NCBI RefSeq assembly: GCF_020715565.1
Contig: NZ_CP085839.1
Span: forward strand, 1,488,001 to 1,552,000
Origin: Nocardioides sp. Kera G14
GTDB lineage: Bacteria; Actinomycetota; Actinomycetes; Propionibacteriales; Nocardioidaceae
Reading direction: 5' to 3'
Length of the DNA stretch: 64,000 nucleotides
Below are positions 61,705 to 64,000 of the stretch, in pieces. Below the pieces are notes generated by a model. It ran no database searches and was not told where the DNA came from. It worked only from the letters and a program-made list of their open reading frames with translations. Numbering within the stretch: the stretch's first letter is position 1; each line of letters begins with the position of its first letter. The position numbers and the translations under genes were made by a program.

Positions 61705-63069
61705 ATGTCCCTCCTGAACAGCCTCAAGGGCGGTGGCCGCTTCGGCCTGGCGTCCACCGAGTCGCGCGATCCCATCGGGTACGCCGTCGCGGCGCTCAAC
61801 CAGCTGGCACAGAGCCCGCTCCTCGACCGTCTGGGCGTCCGGAAGCAGGCCGAGCAGACGGTCTTCACCGCGACGCGCAGCGGCTTCAAGGCCATGACCG
61901 TCGCGGGCCGCACCTTCGCCAAGAAGGGCAGCAAGGGCAAGCCCGGCACGCGTGCCGCGACCGCCTCCCGCCCCGGCGTCTTCGACCTCACCCCGACCGA
62001 GGACGAGCAGATGCTCGTCGACGTCGTCGCCGAGTTCGCCGAGGAGGTGCTGCGTCCCGCTGCCAACGAGGCCAACGAGGCGTGCGCCGCGCCGGACCCG
62101 CTCCTCAAGTCCTCCCTCGAGATCGGCCTGCCGATCCTCGGCGTCCCTGAGGAGCTCGGCGGTGTGTACGAGGAGCGCTCCGCGACCGCCGGCGTGCTGG
62201 TCGCCGAAGCACTCGCCAAGGGCGATATGGGCCTTGCCGTCGCCACCCTCGCGCCCGGTGCCGTGGCCACCGCCCTGAGCCTGTGGGGCACCGACGAGCA
62301 GCAGCAGACCTACCTGCCCGCCTTCACGGGCACGGACGTGCCGGCCGCCTCGCTGGCGCTCAACGAGCCCACTGTCCTCTTCGACGTGCTGGCGCCCGCG
62401 ACCACGGCCAGCCGCAGTGGCGCCAACCTCGTGCTCAACGGGGCCAAGTCGCTCGTCGCCCGCGGTGCCGACGCCGAACTCTTCATCGTCGGCGCCTCGC
62501 TCGACGGCAAGCCCGTGCTGGTCCTCGTCGAGTCCGGCACCGAGGGCCTCACGGTCGAGGGCGACCCCGCCATGGGTGTCCGGGCCGCCGGCCTCACCAC
62601 GCTGTCGCTGACCGACGTGATCGTCCCGGCCGAGAACATCCTCGGTGAGACCGACGGGTCGACGTACGTGGAGTGCGTGCGGCTCTCGCGCCTGGCCTGG
62701 TGTGCACTCGCGATCGGAACGGCCCAGGCCGTACTCGACTACGTGACGCCGTACGTCAAGGAGCGCGAGGCGTTCGGTGAGCCGATCGCCCACCGCCAGG
62801 CCGTCGCCTTCATGGTCGCCAACATCGCCATCGAGCTGCAGGCGATGCGGCTTGTCACCTGGAAGGCCGCCTCCCGCGTGGCCCAGGGAATCGACGCCAC
62901 CCGTGAGATCGCGCTGGCCCGCAAACTCTGCGCCGACAAGGGCATGCAGATCGGCCTCGACGGCGTCCAGCTGCTCGGTGGTCACGGCTTCGTCAAGGAA
63001 CACCCCGTCGAGCGGTGGTACCGCGACCTGCGCGCCATCGGGATCATGGAAGGGACGGTGCTCGTCTGA
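61705..63069 (+). CDS. Acyl-CoA dehydrogenase with N-terminal extension
   Basis: FAD enzyme of fatty acid or sterol-type beta-oxidation, 454 residues. An N-terminal extension of about 85 residues, basic and helical (LKGGGRFGL...GRTFAKKGSKGKPGTR), precedes the normal ACAD fold (DLTPTEDEQMLVDVVAEFAEEVLRP). The middle domain is SLALNEPTVLFDVLAPATT, and the C-terminal helices contain EREAFGEPIAHRQAVAFMVANIAIELQAMRLVTWKAA, ending GGHGFVKEHPVERWYRDLRAIGIMEGTVLV, where Glu in MEGT is the likely base. It is coupled to a second ACAD by TGATG, like mycobacterial heteromeric pairs. Confidence 0.93.
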   Translation: MSLLNSLKGGGRFGLASTESRDPIGYAVAALNQLAQSPLLDRLGVRKQAEQTVFTATRSGFKAMTVAGRTFAKKGSKGKPGTRAATASRPGVFDLTPTEDEQMLVDVVAEFAEEVLRPAANEANEACAAPDPLLKSSLEIGLPILGVPEELGGVYEERSATAGVLVAEALAKGDMGLAVATLAPGAVATALSLWGTDEQQQTYLPAFTGTDVPAASLALNEPTVLFDVLAPATTASRSGANLVLNGAKSLVARGADAELFIVGASLDGKPVLVLVESGTEGLTVEGDPAMGVRAAGLTTLSLTDVIVPAENILGETDGSTYVECVRLSRLAWCALAIGTAQAVLDYVTPYVKEREAFGEPIAHRQAVAFMVANIAIELQAMRLVTWKAASRVAQGIDATREIALARKLCADKGMQIGLDGVQLLGGHGFVKEHPVERWYRDLRAIGIMEGTVLV

Positions 63070-64000
63070 TGGCGATCAATCTGGAGGACCCGAAGAAGCT
63101 CCGGGGCATCCGCGACCAGGTGCACCAGGTCGCGATGAACATGCTGCGGCCGATCTCGCGCAAGTACGACCTCGCCGAGCACGAGTACCCCAAGGAGCTC
63201 GACATGCTCGCGGCCATGGCCGACGGGCTGGCCGAGTCCGGCGCGGGGGAGGGCGCGGGCGCCACGGGCGTACGCCGCTCTGCCGACGCCGACGACAAGA
63301 GCGTCAAGAACGGCTCCAACATGGCCTCGGTCATGACCGTGGCCGAGATGTGCTGGGGCGATACCGGCCTGACGCTCGGTATGCCGCGCCAGGGGCTGGG
63401 CAACTCCGCCATCGCGTCAGTCGCCAACGACGAGCAGCTCAAGCGATTCGAAGGCACGTGGGCCTCGATGGCGATCACCGAGCCGAGCTTCGGCTCCGAC
63501 TCGGCGCAGGTGTCGACGACCGCCGTCAAGGACGGCGACGAGTACGTCATCAACGGCGAGAAGATCTTCGTCACCTCCGGTGACCGCTCGGACTCGATCG
63601 TCGTCTGGGCGACGCTCGACAAGAGTCTCGGCCGCGCGGCGATCAAGTCGTTCCTCGTGCCCAAGTCGACGCCCGGCGTGAAGGTCGAGCGGCTGGAGCA
63701 CAAGCTCGGCATACGCGCCTCCGACACCGCTGTCATCACCTTCACCGACGCACGCGTGCCTGCGGCCAACCTCCTCGGCTCGCCCGAGATCAACACGGCC
63801 GAGGGCTTCGCGGGCGCCATGGCGACCTTCGACAACACCCGCCCGCTGGTCGCGGCGATGGCCGTGGGCTGCGCCCGCGCCTCCCTCGACCTCACCCGCG
63901 AACTGCTGGCGAAGGCCGGCGTCGAGGTCGACTACGACCGACCCGCCGCCGTACAGACGGCTGCCGCCTCGAAGTTCCTCCAGATGGAGGCCGACTGGGA
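63069..64000 (+). CDS. Acyl-CoA dehydrogenase (3' end cut by window edge)
   Basis: Second ACAD of the pair, 310 residues visible. ATG at 63069 overlaps the preceding stop. The N-terminal helices carry EYPKELDMLAAMADGLAESGAGEG, the flavin-domain motif is SMAITEPSFGSDSAQVSTTAVKDGDEYVINGEKIFVTSG, and HKLGIRASDTAVITFTDARVPAANLLG marks the middle domain. The C-terminal helices with the catalytic base are beyond base 64000. Adjacent ACAD genes in actinobacteria often encode subunits of an alpha2beta2 complex; the single residue that decides activity is not visible here. Confidence 0.93.
   Translation, partial: MAINLEDPKKLRGIRDQVHQVAMNMLRPISRKYDLAEHEYPKELDMLAAMADGLAESGAGEGAGATGVRRSADADDKSVKNGSNMASVMTVAEMCWGDTGLTLGMPRQGLGNSAIASVANDEQLKRFEGTWASMAITEPSFGSDSAQVSTTAVKDGDEYVINGEKIFVTSGDRSDSIVVWATLDKSLGRAAIKSFLVPKSTPGVKVERLEHKLGIRASDTAVITFTDARVPAANLLGSPEINTAEGFAGAMATFDNTRPLVAAMAVGCARASLDLTRELLAKAGVEVDYDRPAAVQTAAASKFLQMEADW

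Noticed and set aside
61627..63003. N-terminal extension of the deformylase frame
   Set aside because: Runs antisense to the acyl-CoA dehydrogenase and is not deformylase-like.

Overview
The window is a contiguous stretch of high-GC actinobacterial chromosome, gene-dense and dominated by housekeeping genes. WhiA, RbpA, a SufR-led suf operon, a DUF3099 protein, an InhA-like enoyl reductase beside FabG, and GTG starts throughout all point to Actinobacteria. The overall flavour suggests Nocardioidaceae, but that family placement is inference. I see no rRNA, tRNA, CRISPR array, insertion sequence, prophage or integrase. No gap between genes exceeds 300 bases.

Layout. 1-6953: partial methionine aminopeptidase, a secreted GH6 glucanase, an MBL hydrolase, SOS-controlled uvrA, a Rieske lipoprotein and a TPR protein. 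7013-15467: uvrC-rapZ-yvcK-whiA, then gap-pgk-tpiA-secG-rbpA. 15471-22971 (minus strand): tkt-tal-pgi-pgl, followed by an unusual sortase fused to a large extracellular region. 23011-26565: heme O/A synthesis (ctaB, ctaA) and an ABC exporter. 26665-32732: sufR-sufB-sufD-sufC-sufS-sufU-sufT. 32745-38940: an ECF sigma factor with two membrane-anchored partner proteins, an ABC exporter, a phosphotransferase-like protein and an SDR. 38962-43023: ABC-F ATPase, zinc metallopeptidase, and a SURF1/DUF3099 group. 43107-46457: fabG-inhA, sixA, serB. 46496-50409: an unrecognised gene, an ABC ATPase, NfeD-stomatin and a hydrolase. 50458-54270: ethanolamine ammonia-lyase EutB-EutC and an APC permease. 54358-58410: an LLM monooxygenase/FMN reductase pair and a GGDEF-EAL protein. 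58438-64000: a PEBP protein, siroheme/SUMT fusion, SpoU methyltransferase, peptide deformylase and a pair of acyl-CoA dehydrogenases, the second cut by the window end.

How the genes work together. Central carbon enzymes (gap, pgk, tpiA, pgi, pgl, tal, tkt) are concentrated here. ctaB, ctaA, SURF1 and a Rieske protein serve or resemble aerobic respiration parts. suf supplies Fe-S clusters. As I recall the Mycobacterium tuberculosis map, gene order from uvrC to inhA follows its Rv1420-Rv1484 region, with pgi in place of zwf-opcA.

The most striking non-coding signal is that about 25 of about 35 transcription-unit heads carry TANNNT exactly 6-8 nt before the start codon with no Shine-Dalgarno. 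This predicts leaderless mRNAs. Several divergent pairs use overlapping or back-to-back -10 elements. Clear operator-like palindromes lie before uvrA (LexA), sufR (SufR), the LLM gene (MarR-like), cysG, and the acyl-CoA dehydrogenases (TetR-like). Two convergent gaps hold clusters of palindromic repeats. I did not find a convincing wholly new biological system; the best candidates for novelty are the sortase fusion, the sigma-factor trio and the promoter architecture.
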